A DNA stretch of 64,000 nucleotides. It comes from Paenibacillus sp. FSL R5-0517. GTDB lineage: Bacteria > Bacillota > Bacilli > Paenibacillales > Paenibacillaceae. A program made the translations under genes and the position numbers. Below, in pieces: positions 18,257-27,595 of the stretch. Positions within the stretch are counted from its first letter, which is position 1; each line of letters begins with the position of its first letter. The notes under the pieces were generated by a model. It worked only from the letters and a program-made list of their open reading frames with translations. It searched no databases and was not told the origin of the DNA. The stretch is from the NCBI RefSeq assembly GCF_037974355.1, contig NZ_CP150235.1, forward strand, positions 1,860,001 through 1,924,000. The letters run 5' to 3'.

Positions 18257-19528
18257 GTGAGTGAAATTAAAGTACCTGCAATGGGTGAGTCAATAACTGA
18301 GGGAACTGTATCCAGATGGATGGTTAAAGAAGGGGAAACCGTTAATCAGGGTGATGTGCTTCTTGAACTGGAAACGGATAAAGTAAATATCGAGATCAGC
18401 GCAGAAGAAAGTGGCGTGCTGGAGAAGATCATTCGTCAGGAAGGGGAGACGGTAGAGATCGGTGAAACGATCGGTACACTCTCAGCTGGCTCTGGAGGAG
18501 GAAGCGGTGCACCCGCTTCCGAACCGGCAGCGGCAGAAGAGAAAAAGGCCGCTACTCCTGCACCTGAAGCACCAACACCAACAGCACCTGTTGCTGCGGC
18601 ACCGGAATCATCCGATAGTGCCAAGACGGCTTCACCGTCCGCTCGCAAGCTTGCACGTGAACGTGGTATCGAGTTGGATCAGGTTCAGAGCAAAGATCCA
18701 ATTGGACGGGTATACCAGGACGACGTGAAGAGCCATAACAATCAGGCACCTGCTCCGGCAGCTCCACCTGCCAATAAAGCTCCTGCGGCACCAAGTGCTC
18801 CGGCAACTGGAAGTTCCACGTATACCAAACCAGTGGAGCGTCAGCGGATGTCTCGCCGTCGTGCGACCATTGCCAAACGTCTGGTAGAGGCTCAGCAGAC
18901 TGCAGCTATGTTGACTACGTTTAATGAAGTGGATATGACTGCGATTATGGATGTACGTAAACGCCGTAAGGACAAGTTCAAAGAGAAACATGAGATTAAC
19001 CTCGGGTTCATGTCCTTCTTCACCAAAGCAGTTGTGGGAGCTCTGAAAAAATTCCCTACAATTAACGCAGAGATTGATGGCGAAGATGTTGTACTCAAAA
19101 AGTATTATGATATCGGCATTGCCGTATCTGCGAAAGAAGGACTGGTTGTACCGGTTGTACGTGATGCCGATCGACTGGGCTTTGCCGAGATTGAGAAGAG
19201 CATTGCGGACCTGGCATCCAAAGCTCGTTCCAACACACTGGCGTTATCTGATCTACAAGGTGGAACGTTCACCATCACGAATGGTGGAACATTCGGTTCC
19301 TTGTTATCTACGCCAATTCTGAATACACCACAAGTGGGTATTCTGGGGATGCATAAGATCCAGCTTCGTCCAGTGGCGATTGATGCAGAGCGGATGGAAA
19401 ACCGTCCAATGATGTACATCGCGCTATCTTACGATCACCGAATTATCGACGGCAGTGAAGCTGTACGTTTCCTTGTGACCGTGAAAGAACTGCTTGAAGA
19501 CCCGGAATCACTGTTGATTGAAGGTTAA
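18257..19528 (+). CDS. odhB: Dihydrolipoyllysine-residue succinyltransferase (E2)
   Basis: This 423-residue E2 subunit of 2-oxoglutarate dehydrogenase has an N-terminal lipoyl domain with the lipoylated lysine in LETDKVNIE (about residue 42), an alanine/proline linker, an E3-binding domain ([14 protein letters not shown] ... [11 protein letters not shown]), a second Ala/Pro linker and the catalytic domain ending with [15 protein letters not shown], where the HxxxDG histidine is catalytic. It starts with GTG behind GGGGAGG. A strong terminator follows. Confidence 0.97.
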   Translation: MSEIKVPAMGESITEGTVSRWMVKEGETVNQGDVLLELETDKVNIEISAEESGVLEKIIRQEGETVEIGETIGTLSAGSGGGSGAPASEPAAAEEKKAATPAPEAPTPTAPVAAAPESSDSAKTASPSARKLARERGIELDQVQSKDPIGRVYQDDVKSHNNQAPAPAAPPANKAPAAPSAPATGSSTYTKPVERQRMSRRRATIAKRLVEAQQTAAMLTTFNEVDMTAIMDVRKRRKDKFKEKHEINLGFMSFFTKAVVGALKKFPTINAEIDGEDVVLKKYYDIGIAVSAKEGLVVPVVRDADRLGFAEIEKSIADLASKARSNTLALSDLQGGTFTITNGGTFGSLLSTPILNTPQVGILGMHKIQLRPVAIDAERMENRPMMYIALSYDHRIIDGSEAVRFLVTVKELLEDPESLLIEG

Positions 19529-19570
19529 TCCATAACGTTTGATCAAGGCTATTATTCATATCGCTTAACA

Positions 19571-19628
19571 AGAAACCCCTGAATTGGAGCGCAGCGTGAG
19601 CTGTACATCCGATTCAGGGGTTTCTTTT
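19571..19628. terminator. Strong intrinsic terminator of odhAB
   Basis: AGAAACCCCTGAAT at 19571-19584 is perfectly complementary to ATTCAGGGGTTTCT at 19612-19625 and is followed by TTT. It separates the convergent odhAB and minus-strand transcripts and may act in both directions. Confidence 0.85.
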
Positions 19629-19661
19629 GCTATAATATAGTATTGTATTGTTCCGGCTCTA

Positions 19662-20642
19662 TTATATAGAGTCAGCTGTTTCAGTAAGGCTCACAGGCCT
19701 ATCGTGTGTATTCGAGCCAGGGGTATTCCGCTCTAGCCAGTCTACAACATGCTGAGCCACTTCTGTTCGGTTGATCTCATGCAGCATTTCGTGGCGTCCA
19801 CCCGGATACAGGCGATACTCAATATTCTCCAGTTGAAGATTCTTGTACTGGGAGACCAGATTAAGAACACCTTTGCCATGAAGTCCAACGGGGTCCTTTT
19901 CACCTGAGAACAGATATACGGGTTTGTGTTTGGGTATGCGCTCCATATTGTGTGGAAGATGGACTTCGAGCAGCAATTTGAAGAAGTCGCGGAAAAAGCC
20001 TGCTGTACAGACTGCCCCGCACAGGGGATCATCAATGAATCGCTGAACCTCTTGTGCGTCCCGGGACAACCAATCAAACGGTGTCGTTGCAGGGCGGAAA
20101 GAGCGGTTAAATCCACCAAATACAATCGCGTTGAGCAGCATGCTGGGATGAGTATCCCCCTGAATGCCGCATTGCAAGAAGGCCAGCTTCTCTCCAAACC
20201 GTAGCAGACCACGTCTACCATTCGTCCCGGATAGAATAAAGGCATGGTACTGCTCATGACCAGCGTACATGAGATGTTGTACCAAGAATGAGCCCATGCT
20301 ATGTCCCATTAGAAACAAGGGCACCCCAGGATTCTCCTTGGCGGCTACCTCGCCGAGATTAATCATATCACTTGCCATCCAGCGGAAGGCATCGACACCA
20401 GCATTGCCGAGTAGCTTGGCATTCTCCACAGTTTTGCCATGACCCCGATGGTCATTGGCATAGACCGCATAGCCATTTTCAGTAAGAACGCTGGCAAATT
20501 CCGCGTATCTGGCGGCCGTCTCGCCCATGCCATGTGCAATTTGCACCACACCCTTAACGTCGCATTCCGGATCGGGAAGCCAGCGGTACACATGAATACG
20601 GGTACCTTCACTAGCAACCAAGGCAAAGGTAGATTCCTGCAT
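19662..20642 (-). CDS. Alpha/beta hydrolase, monoacylglycerol lipase-like
   Basis: This 326-residue serine hydrolase has the lid-containing monoglyceride-lipase/lysophospholipase pattern: oxyanion segment QIAHGMGETAARY, YANDHRGHGKT, the nucleophile elbow LMGHSMGSFL, an acidic residue in SGEKDPVG and the histidine in GGRHEMLHE. It probably cleaves monoacylglycerols or short esters. ATG 20642 was preferred; an in-frame GTG at 20663 overlaps the AAGGAGG Shine-Dalgarno site. It is the last of a likely minus-strand run with manA. Confidence 0.8.
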   Translation of the reverse strand: MQESTFALVASEGTRIHVYRWLPDPECDVKGVVQIAHGMGETAARYAEFASVLTENGYAVYANDHRGHGKTVENAKLLGNAGVDAFRWMASDMINLGEVAAKENPGVPLFLMGHSMGSFLVQHLMYAGHEQYHAFILSGTNGRRGLLRFGEKLAFLQCGIQGDTHPSMLLNAIVFGGFNRSFRPATTPFDWLSRDAQEVQRFIDDPLCGAVCTAGFFRDFFKLLLEVHLPHNMERIPKHKPVYLFSGEKDPVGLHGKGVLNLVSQYKNLQLENIEYRLYPGGRHEMLHEINRTEVAQHVVDWLERNTPGSNTHDRPVSLTETADSI

Positions 20643-20683
20643 CTCGTGTAATTCCTCCTTCACAGGTTACATATGAGCTTGAT

Positions 20684-21661
20684 TTATGGCAGATAAGAGC
20701 GAAGAACAGTAGTATTCCCGTTTAAAGTATAAGAACCCAGATTGGCTGGCAAGAGATAACACTGTCCAGCTTTCAATTCAATGCTGTCTGATTCAGCATG
20801 TGCCCACTCCAAAGTGCCTTCTCCTTCACAGACAACGAGAATTGTGAAGCTGTCAGGATTGGTGGAGAGTTCCCAGCGTTCAGTTACAACCCCTTTTTCC
20901 ACCACAAAATAAGGACATTCCGCAAGCTTGAGCCATTCACCAGGAGTAGCGTTATTTGTTTTCATTGTTGAAGCACCTGCGCCCTCATAGGCGGTGACAT
21001 TCAATGAGTCTTCAACATGCAACTCACGTGGTTTGCCATCCAGTCCAGGACGATTGTAATCGTAAATCCGGTAAGTTGTATCCGAGTTTTGCTGAATCTC
21101 AGCGACAACAACACCTGCACAGAGCGCATGTACGGTTCCGGCAGGGATAAAGAACGTATCACCAGCTTCTACAGGTACCTGACGAAGGGTATCCATCACC
21201 GTGCCATTTTCCAATGCCTCTTTCAATGTTGCCCGATCCACGCCTTCATTCAGGCCGTAGATGATGTGCGCGCCCGGTTTTGCGTCGAGTACATACCACA
21301 TTTCTGTTTTGCCAAGCTCGCCAGGAGGAAGTGCCTCATACTCGTCTGTGGGATGAACCTGAACGGACAGGTCATCGTTGCAGTCAAGCAGCTTAATCAG
21401 AAGGGGGAAACGACCGCCTTTTTCGGAAACGCCTTTGGTTCCAAGCCATTCGGTGCCCAGTTGTTCACGAACTTCATCCAGACCCTTGCCAGCTAGTGCT
21501 CCATTTAATACCTTGGTTGTACCGTTTGGATGATCGGCTATCATCCAGCCTTCTCCGATATGTCCTTCAGGGGGCGTAAGGCCGAATTGCTCCAGCGCAC
21601 GACCGCCCCACACACGTTCTTTGAATTCAGGTTGGAATTGTAATGGGTATGGCGTAGACAT
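20684..21661 (-). CDS. manA: Mannose-6-phosphate isomerase, class I
   Basis: This 325-residue zinc enzyme interconverts mannose-6-phosphate and fructose-6-phosphate. It shows FKERVWGGRALEQFG, GEGWMIADHPNG, the metal ligands in LSVQVHPTDEYE and GKTEMWYVLDA, and IPAGTVHALCAG. It is the short Bacillales form (ManA/Pmi/YvyI, about 315 aa). It probably serves mannose use or supply of mannose precursors. It lies 41 bases upstream of the hydrolase gene and may be cotranscribed with it. Confidence 0.93.
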   Translation of the reverse strand: MSTPYPLQFQPEFKERVWGGRALEQFGLTPPEGHIGEGWMIADHPNGTTKVLNGALAGKGLDEVREQLGTEWLGTKGVSEKGGRFPLLIKLLDCNDDLSVQVHPTDEYEALPPGELGKTEMWYVLDAKPGAHIIYGLNEGVDRATLKEALENGTVMDTLRQVPVEAGDTFFIPAGTVHALCAGVVVAEIQQNSDTTYRIYDYNRPGLDGKPRELHVEDSLNVTAYEGAGASTMKTNNATPGEWLKLAECPYFVVEKGVVTERWELSTNPDSFTILVVCEGEGTLEWAHAESDSIELKAGQCYLLPANLGSYTLNGNTTVLRSYLP

Positions 21662-21850
21662 CAGTAATCTCTCCTCTAGTATATGAAATGGTGGATCGCT
21701 TTAATCAGTCATGGGCATGTAATCGCCATGAATAAACAAGTGAATACGTTTGCATATGTAGATTTAGAACACAGATCGCAGGAAGGAGAAGCCGTTAACA
21801 GCTCACCTTGCGATTGTGTCTAGTTTATTGTATTTGGTGAACAAAGGAAA

Positions 21851-22435
21851 TTATTTTTTCTCAATGCCGATCAGAAAAGGAGAAGTTTCTCGCTGTAATT
21901 GGCGATACAGTACAACCTGTGCCTGTTCTACCGGCAGGGAAGAGGACCACTCCAACACGGCTGATGCTTCCTGTGCGCCTCCGTCATGACCGGGGTAGAG
22001 CACAACTGTAATAATGCCGCGAGTACGTAATAAAGCGAGTGCGGCCTCGAGTGCAGCAATTGTACTGTCAGTCTTGGTTATGATGGAGGAATCTGCATTT
22101 TCCGAAGGCAGATATCCCAGATTAAACATGACTGCACCAACCGCACCAAGCCATGACTCCGGCACGGCTTCTGCCATTCGATCATGACTTAGTTGAAGCA
22201 TGGAGATGGAGCCAAGCTTGGCTTCGTCGTTTTGTTTTCGAATCCGGGCCTGTGCAAGCGTAAGGGCTTCATTTTGAATATCGAATCCAATGACTTGACC
22301 ACGTTTGCCTACTTGTTGTGCCAAAAATAGTGTGTCTGCCCCAGTACCAACCGTTGCATCTATGGCCAGATCACCTGGCTGCAGACGGGAAGCAATCCAC
22401 TGATGAGCACAGCTGAGAACCGAAAGAAAGCCCAT
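21851..22435 (-). CDS. ytqB: SAM-dependent methyltransferase YtqB (tRNA mnm5U-forming, MnmM type)
   Basis: This 194-residue class I methyltransferase has the SAM loop AIDATVGTGADTLFLA followed by GFDIQNEAL. A MFNLGYLPS motif takes the catalytic loop position. This is the YtqB family. From established work as I recall it, B. subtilis YtqB (renamed MnmM) methylates 5-aminomethyl-(2-thio)uridine at tRNA position 34. The start codon abuts the stop of the radical-SAM gene upstream (TAG-ATG), so the two proteins are made together, which supports the shared wobble-modification pathway. Older annotation calls it a putative rRNA methylase. Confidence 0.85.
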   Translation of the reverse strand: MGFLSVLSCAHQWIASRLQPGDLAIDATVGTGADTLFLAQQVGKRGQVIGFDIQNEALTLAQARIRKQNDEAKLGSISMLQLSHDRMAEAVPESWLGAVGAVMFNLGYLPSENADSSIITKTDSTIAALEAALALLRTRGIITVVLYPGHDGGAQEASAVLEWSSSLPVEQAQVVLYRQLQRETSPFLIGIEKK

Positions 22436-23389
22436 CTATGCTCGCCTCCAATACTTACCCTGCCATGAATCCCGCTCTCGCAGCTCACGATCAATGGAGT
22501 TCAATACTTCCCATTTGTTCATGGACCACATTGGTCCAATCAGCAGATCACGCGGTGCGTCGCCTGTAAGGCGGTGTACGATCATTTCTGGCGGGAGCAT
22601 CTCCAATGTATCTACGATCAGCTTGATATACTCGTCCTGATCGAGAAAACGTAAAAGACCGGCTTCGTATTGCTTTACCATTGGTGTTTTACGCATCAGA
22701 TGTAACAGGTGAATCTTGATGCCCTGTACATCCATATTGGCTACTGCCCGTCCTGTGTCCAGCATCATCTCATGCGTTTCTTGAGGCAGACCGTATATGA
22801 TATGTGTGCACACACGTATATTTCGTTTGCGCAGTTTCTCAACCGCTTCTTCGTAACACTTCGTGTCGTGCGCCCGATTAATCAATGTTGATGTGGAATC
22901 GTGGATCGTTTGAAGCCCCATCTCAACCCACAAGTATGTGCGCTCGTTCAGTTCAGCCAAATAATCAACAACGTCATCTGGCAAACAATCCGGGCGCGTG
23001 GCGATGGACAGACCAACAACACCTGGTTGCTCTAAAATTTCTTCAAAATATTCTCGAAGCTCCTCAACCGGAGCATATGTGTTCGTATAGGCTTGGAAGT
23101 AACCAATATAATGGGCTGTAGGCCACTTGAGGTGCTGTTTATCTCGAATTGTATTGAATTGGGTGACCAGATCTTCACGTCTGCTGCCAGCAAAATCGCC
23201 TGATCCGCGCGCACTGCAGAAGGTGCAACCACCTTTGGCAATGGAACCGTCACGGTTGGGACAGGTGAATCCAGCATCCAGCATCACTTTGAAAACTTTA
23301 TTATTGAATTGATCTCGCATCTCATAATTCCAGGTATGGAATCGTTTATCTCCCCACAGGAGAGGGGACTGTAATGCAGGTGCATTCAT
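22436..23389 (-). CDS. ytqA: TIGR01212-type radical SAM protein YtqA (MnmL type)
   Basis: This 317-residue radical SAM protein has the unusual cluster spacing C-x11-C-x2-C in CPNRDGSIAKGGCTFC near residue 43, which defines the TIGR01212/YhcC-YtqA family. GYFQAYTNTYAP, ATRPDCLPDDV and CTHIIYGLPQET are also typical. As I recall the literature, YtqA (MnmL) converts the carboxymethylaminomethyl group of tRNA U34 to aminomethyl, and YtqB then methylates it. ATG 23389 was chosen over TTG 23395; both follow AAAGGAG. Gene order ytqA-ytqB with zero spacing is conserved in Bacillales. Confidence 0.88.
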   Translation of the reverse strand: MNAPALQSPLLWGDKRFHTWNYEMRDQFNNKVFKVMLDAGFTCPNRDGSIAKGGCTFCSARGSGDFAGSRREDLVTQFNTIRDKQHLKWPTAHYIGYFQAYTNTYAPVEELREYFEEILEQPGVVGLSIATRPDCLPDDVVDYLAELNERTYLWVEMGLQTIHDSTSTLINRAHDTKCYEEAVEKLRKRNIRVCTHIIYGLPQETHEMMLDTGRAVANMDVQGIKIHLLHLMRKTPMVKQYEAGLLRFLDQDEYIKLIVDTLEMLPPEMIVHRLTGDAPRDLLIGPMWSMNKWEVLNSIDRELRERDSWQGKYWRRA

Positions 23390-23706
23390 CTTCAAGGTAC
23401 TCCTTTGGCTGTCTAATTACAGTAATCATACGTGAACAAAAGAAGAAGCGCTATGCGATTTCCGTCATAGACGATGGGTAGCGATTATAGGTGTCTTCAT
23501 GAACTTTTATCATTGTATCAAAAAACTAAAAAAAAAGGGAACCAAAACGCAAAATAGGCCGTAAAATCAAGGTTTTCTCCTTGCTATAGTTTACACCTTA
23601 TGTTATATTTAAATCAGCGTCAGACACCATCTAATGGGTACTATTCATCATAGCATTTGAATCAATGTTGACGTCATGGACCATACTATACCGTGAGGTG
23701 ATATGA
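23390..23706. other. Divergent intergenic region
   Basis: This 317-base gap between divergent genes is A/T-rich with an A9 run near 23530. A TATAAT hexamer lies on the minus strand (23489-23484), but no partner at the right spacing is convincing. No ORF or RNA structure stands out. Confidence 0.4.
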
Positions 23707-23907
23707 ATGAATTCCCAAGTAAAAAACAATGAATTGAATCATGTGTCTGTTGAATTGACGGCAGAAGAAGCACTGGCTTTAACGGGTGTTCGTTTTAATG
23801 GAAATCCGAAAGTGAAAGCGGCTGCAAGACAAAAAGTTCGCGATGCTTTCGAAAAGACATTTGATTTTTCACACCAAGATAAGGTAGACTATGAACTACT
23901 AAAGTAG
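23707..23907 (+). CDS. Small conserved-looking protein, 66 aa
   Basis: This 66-residue protein is soluble and charged, with SVELTAEEALALTGVRFNGNPKVKAAARQKVRDAFEK split into two predicted helices. There is no signal peptide, cysteine or metal motif. GTGAGGTGAT precedes the ATG, and an intrinsic terminator follows 30 bases after the stop, so it is a single-gene transcript. I do not recognise a function. Confidence 0.6.
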   Translation: MNSQVKNNELNHVSVELTAEEALALTGVRFNGNPKVKAAARQKVRDAFEKTFDFSHQDKVDYELLK

Positions 23908-23936
23908 TTGGACCCCAATTCCAAATAAATCGAAGA

Positions 23937-23985
23937 GGGAATCTTTGAGATTTGCCCAAAGTGGCAGATCCGAAGATTCCCTTTT
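23937..23985 (+). terminator. Intrinsic terminator
   Basis: GGGAATCTT at 23937-23945 pairs with AAGATTCCC at 23973-23981 and is followed by TTTT. It ends the 66-aa gene and lies ahead of trmB. Confidence 0.75.
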
Positions 23986-24059
23986 CATTGCTCTTTACAA
24001 TTTGCGAGTTCTTCGGCAAAATAAGTCTGAGACAAGTATGGGACAAACGGAGGAATAAA

Positions 24060-24815
24060 ATGCGTTTACGTGGCAGAAAAGGGATAAGAGAAAATCTAGA
24101 GCAACAAGTTGATCTTGTTGTACTGGACCCCAAGCAACATAAAGGAAAATGGTCTGAACTGTTTGGCAATAACCATCCGATCTTCGTGGAATTTGGTATG
24201 GGTAAAGGTCAATTTATCAGCCAAATGAGTTATAAATATCCGGAATTTAATTTCATCGGTATTGATATGTATGATGAGCTGGTGCGTCGTGCCAGTGAGA
24301 AAGCTCGGAATGCGTGGAGCCAGGCAGATGTGGAGACACCACCGAACCTGAAGCTTGCGCTGGCAAACATTGAACAGATCGAGGAAGTTTTTGAACCGGA
24401 AGAACTGGAACGCATTTATTTGAACTTCAGCGATCCGTGGCCAAAAGCAAAGCATGCACGTCGCCGGTTGACGCACCCGCGCTTCCTGAAGAAATACACG
24501 GAATTGCTTAATGCAAAAGGACAGATTCATTTCAAAACCGATTCGGAGACGCTGTTTGATTTCTCACTCAACGCCATTGCCGACTTTGGTCTGCAAATGA
24601 CGAATCTGTCTTTGAACCTGCATCGCGATGGACTTAACGAAGAACATGTGATGACCGAGTATGAGCAGAAATTCATGGGCAAAGGCATGAACATTCACCG
24701 GGTTGAAGTGATTGTGGGTGAAGAGGCACTGCGTGAGTATCAGCAGACACGTCTGGACAAGTATAAAGTTCGCGAAGCGACAGATGAGTCTGGTGAAGGT
24801 CAGGAACAGGAATAA
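24060..24815 (+). CDS. trmB: tRNA (guanine-N7-)-methyltransferase
   Basis: This 251-residue enzyme methylates G46 of tRNA at N7. It has the basic N terminus MRLRGRKGIRENLE, the SAM site IFVEFGMGKGQFI, GIDMYDELVRRA and the TrmB hallmark NFSDPWPKAKHARRRLTHP. The length matches Bacillales TrmB plus a short acidic tail. ATG 24060 with GGAGGAAT ahead was chosen; the frame is open further upstream to 23952 across the preceding terminator, which is unlikely to be translated. Confidence 0.95.
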   Translation: MRLRGRKGIRENLEQQVDLVVLDPKQHKGKWSELFGNNHPIFVEFGMGKGQFISQMSYKYPEFNFIGIDMYDELVRRASEKARNAWSQADVETPPNLKLALANIEQIEEVFEPEELERIYLNFSDPWPKAKHARRRLTHPRFLKKYTELLNAKGQIHFKTDSETLFDFSLNAIADFGLQMTNLSLNLHRDGLNEEHVMTEYEQKFMGKGMNIHRVEVIVGEEALREYQQTRLDKYKVREATDESGEGQEQE

Positions 24816-24844
24816 AATCGAAATCTAACTTAAACTCATTAAAG

Positions 24845-24893
24845 AAGAGCGACACATGAGGGGAATGGTTCATTCTCATAGGTCGCTCTTTTT
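24845..24893. terminator. Intrinsic terminator after trmB
   Basis: AAGAGCGAC at 24845-24853 pairs with GTCGCTCTT at 24882-24890; inner ATGAG/CTCAT adds to the stem, and TTT follows. The minus-strand regulator gene ends 42 bases away, so both convergent transcripts may end here. Confidence 0.75.
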
Positions 24894-24934
24894 GGCGTTG
24901 TGAAGTGCTCCTAAAAATCATGTCTGGGATGATT

Positions 24935-27187
24935 TCAAAAGTTCTCTGAATGAAACTCTTTGCGGCGATAATCGTTCGGTGTAACACCGTTGAACTTTTT
25001 GAACATGCGATAGAAATAGGAACTGTTGGTGAATCCGGTCCTCTCGGCAATATCGGCAACGGAGTTCTCTGTCTCTACCAGCAGATGTTGAGCCTTGGCT
25101 ATGCGGGTTTCATTAATCACGTCCGTTAACCCTTTCAGGGTGAGCTGTTTGTAGAGCCTGCTTACATAGATGGGCGACATGCTAAGCTCATCTGCAATAG
25201 AAGTTAGACATAGGTTAGGGTCCGCATAGTCCCGCTCAATAATGCCGTTGATTTTGCGAATCAACTCTTCGTGCTTCAGTGTACGTTTCTCTTCAACTTT
25301 GGAACCAAGCTCATCAAACATACGATAGAAGTGTTCATGCACTTCACTGATGTCTTCCGCTTCTTTCACAGGCAGCATGAGTCCATCCGATACAGAATCA
25401 AGCGTGAGTTGATTATTCTTCTTAAGGGTATTTCGTACATGGTTGAGTGTCATCGTCAGATGGGATAAGGCTAGCTGGAAGACGGTGAAGGGATAAGCGG
25501 CTGTTTCACCGACGATATCTGCATAGACTTGCTTGGCTTCTTGCGTCTTGCCTGTCATTAGATGATCGACAAGCTGTCTTTCCTTACCTGCCGGGAATGC
25601 GTACTCCTTGGCGTGATAAGCCATAATGTCAGAAGTATAGATCAGACAGCCGGGTCCCATGAACAAACGATGCAGTGAAGCTTCGGCTGATCTGGTGTAG
25701 GAAGCAATACTGTCTTCCAATGAATCTTCCTCCGTGCCGATCGTACAGGAGATGGAGCATTTCAGATGGGTCATTACAGCAGCCTGCATCATGCGCAGCA
25801 GCTCTTCTATCCGGTTGTTAGCAGGTTGCTCAAGTTCCTGGTATTCCGCTTTCTCGTTGAAAATGAGTGTGATCAGATCACCGCCCATATCCACAGCTTC
25901 CGCATTATAGTGGAGATCGGCTGTCTCGGTGCAAATGTTCATCATGGCGTATTTGACAAGCTGGGTCTCATCACGATACGTTTCGCAGAATTCCGTAAAA
26001 TGATCAATACGCAGCAATACGAGTCTGGAAGCACGCTGAACATCAATGGAGGAACCGTAGAACTTCATCCGTTCTTCCAACATACCTCCAGTTACTGTTT
26101 CACGACCCTGCAAGGCCCCACGCAGAAAATCCTGCCGTAACAGATGAAGACTGCCACGTCGCTCTGCTTCCATCACACGTAAACGAACAAGCACCTTATC
26201 AATAGGGTGATATAGTTTTCGGGATACAAGGTAAGAGAGCAGCAACCCTGCGATGAGAAGTCCAACACAAAACAGAACGGTATGTGTACGCATACTCCGT
26301 ATATCTGAGGTAATCAGATCATACGGTGTTATTCTCACATAACGCCAGCCCAGATCATCGGGAGCGGTATAGGTGATGAGTGATTTTTCTCCGTCGACCT
26401 TCTCGGTAAAATAAGCGGAATGCTCCGCATCCTGCATAATTGGCTTCATAAAAGCTTCACTGGAGAGATTTTTCATCAATGAACGATCACCAAAGTCGGA
26501 TAATAGATCCCCATTCTCATTCACGATAAAGGTCTTGCCTGGTTGATCCACAGCATTCATGTTCGGACTGAGCCAATCATCCTTGATATTAACGATGACA
26601 GCATAGTTTAATTTCGCGTTGTCATTGATCGTGTCGTAACAGAGATAAGTGTAGCTGTTGACCTCTGTTTCTTCAGTAGAGCCGACCTGATATGTACGCG
26701 GGATGGGAACAAAAGGTTTATAGTCATGGAAGCGTTGGAGGATGCTTGTAATCCCCTGATCGTCGATCTCCGAGACGGACTGCTGCCCATTACGCACGTT
26801 GGAACTGATAAAAAATTCATTGCTTTTAGAGTTATATACATAGATAGATTCGATAAAGGGAAGGGACATGCGGTAGTTGTCGAGCTGCTCCATCGCCGAT
26901 GTAATCTCATAGATATTCGGTTTGGAATAAAGCAGTAATGATGAGATGGTGTAGTCCTGATAGATCTGATATGACAATGATTTCGCAGTCTCGGTCATTT
27001 TGGCTACTTCACGGCTGGTTTGTGTAAGGCTGTTCATATCAGTACGATACACCTGGCGAAGAGCAATCCGATTATAGTTGACATACAAAATAGAAGAAGC
27101 CACAAGCAAGGTGGCGACGGTACTGATGATAATGCCGATCAGAATCCGTGTGAAGACCTGCTGACTGTCCTCTGAACGTTTACGCAT
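24935..27187 (-). CDS. Membrane-bound AraC-family regulator (YesN/YtdP-like)
   Basis: This 750-residue one-component regulator has a transmembrane helix near residues 15-35, an extracellular Cache-like sensor region to about residue 290, a second helix (VLFCVGLLIAGLLLSYLVS), a HAMP-like connector, a long cytoplasmic middle part and a C-terminal AraC HTH pair (DYADPNLCLTSIADEL ... YVSRLYKQ and VADIAERTGFTNSSYFYRMFKK). Such proteins sense sugars outside the cell and activate neighbouring ABC importer genes. It is divergent from exactly such an importer at 27596-31115, which is its likely target. Confidence 0.9.
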   Translation of the reverse strand: MRKRSEDSQQVFTRILIGIIISTVATLLVASSILYVNYNRIALRQVYRTDMNSLTQTSREVAKMTETAKSLSYQIYQDYTISSLLLYSKPNIYEITSAMEQLDNYRMSLPFIESIYVYNSKSNEFFISSNVRNGQQSVSEIDDQGITSILQRFHDYKPFVPIPRTYQVGSTEETEVNSYTYLCYDTINDNAKLNYAVIVNIKDDWLSPNMNAVDQPGKTFIVNENGDLLSDFGDRSLMKNLSSEAFMKPIMQDAEHSAYFTEKVDGEKSLITYTAPDDLGWRYVRITPYDLITSDIRSMRTHTVLFCVGLLIAGLLLSYLVSRKLYHPIDKVLVRLRVMEAERRGSLHLLRQDFLRGALQGRETVTGGMLEERMKFYGSSIDVQRASRLVLLRIDHFTEFCETYRDETQLVKYAMMNICTETADLHYNAEAVDMGGDLITLIFNEKAEYQELEQPANNRIEELLRMMQAAVMTHLKCSISCTIGTEEDSLEDSIASYTRSAEASLHRLFMGPGCLIYTSDIMAYHAKEYAFPAGKERQLVDHLMTGKTQEAKQVYADIVGETAAYPFTVFQLALSHLTMTLNHVRNTLKKNNQLTLDSVSDGLMLPVKEAEDISEVHEHFYRMFDELGSKVEEKRTLKHEELIRKINGIIERDYADPNLCLTSIADELSMSPIYVSRLYKQLTLKGLTDVINETRIAKAQHLLVETENSVADIAERTGFTNSSYFYRMFKKFNGVTPNDYRRKEFHSENF

Positions 27188-27595
27188 TCTTTTTCCCCCT
27201 TGGACCTCTTGTTATGGGTGGAGAACATAGAACTTCATATACATACGCCAGACTTCATACCTGGATGAGCAGAAGAACAAGAGTATCTTGAATTATATAT
27301 TATGTATGCGTTTACATCAACGCTGGACAGGCTGTTTTGCCTACTTTCTCTACATAAAGTTCAACTTTCGCAGGATTGTTCACCAGGTGCAGCCTATGCA
27401 CGATATCAAGATTTGTGAACGGATGCGTGTGGATGTCTGTTCATTTCATGGTTCGTTCGTTTTGTTCATAGTTCATTTCGCAGAATCGTTCATTTTCTGA
27501 GGGGAAGCTTCAGTATCCGTGAGCGAAGGGAGCACCTACAATAAAAAGAGAGCTCCACCACGCAGCACCGCAAGAAATTCGGGAGGGATCGAGCC
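27188..27595. promoter_or_regulatory. Divergent control region of the sugar importer
   Basis: This 408-base gap separates the AraC-type regulator from the importer. A cre-like box lies at 27303-27316. Repeated TTCAT/GTTCAT half-motifs occur at about 27445-27495, possible AraC-type binding repeats. The importer Shine-Dalgarno GGGAGGG precedes 27596. No sigma-A promoter could be assigned with confidence. Confidence 0.45.
27303..27316 (+). promoter_or_regulatory. Candidate cre (CcpA) site
   Basis: TGTATGCGTTTACA matches the catabolite-responsive-element consensus TGWAANCGNTNWCA at all fixed positions but one. Its place ahead of a CUT1-type sugar importer makes catabolite repression plausible. 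Confidence 0.5.
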
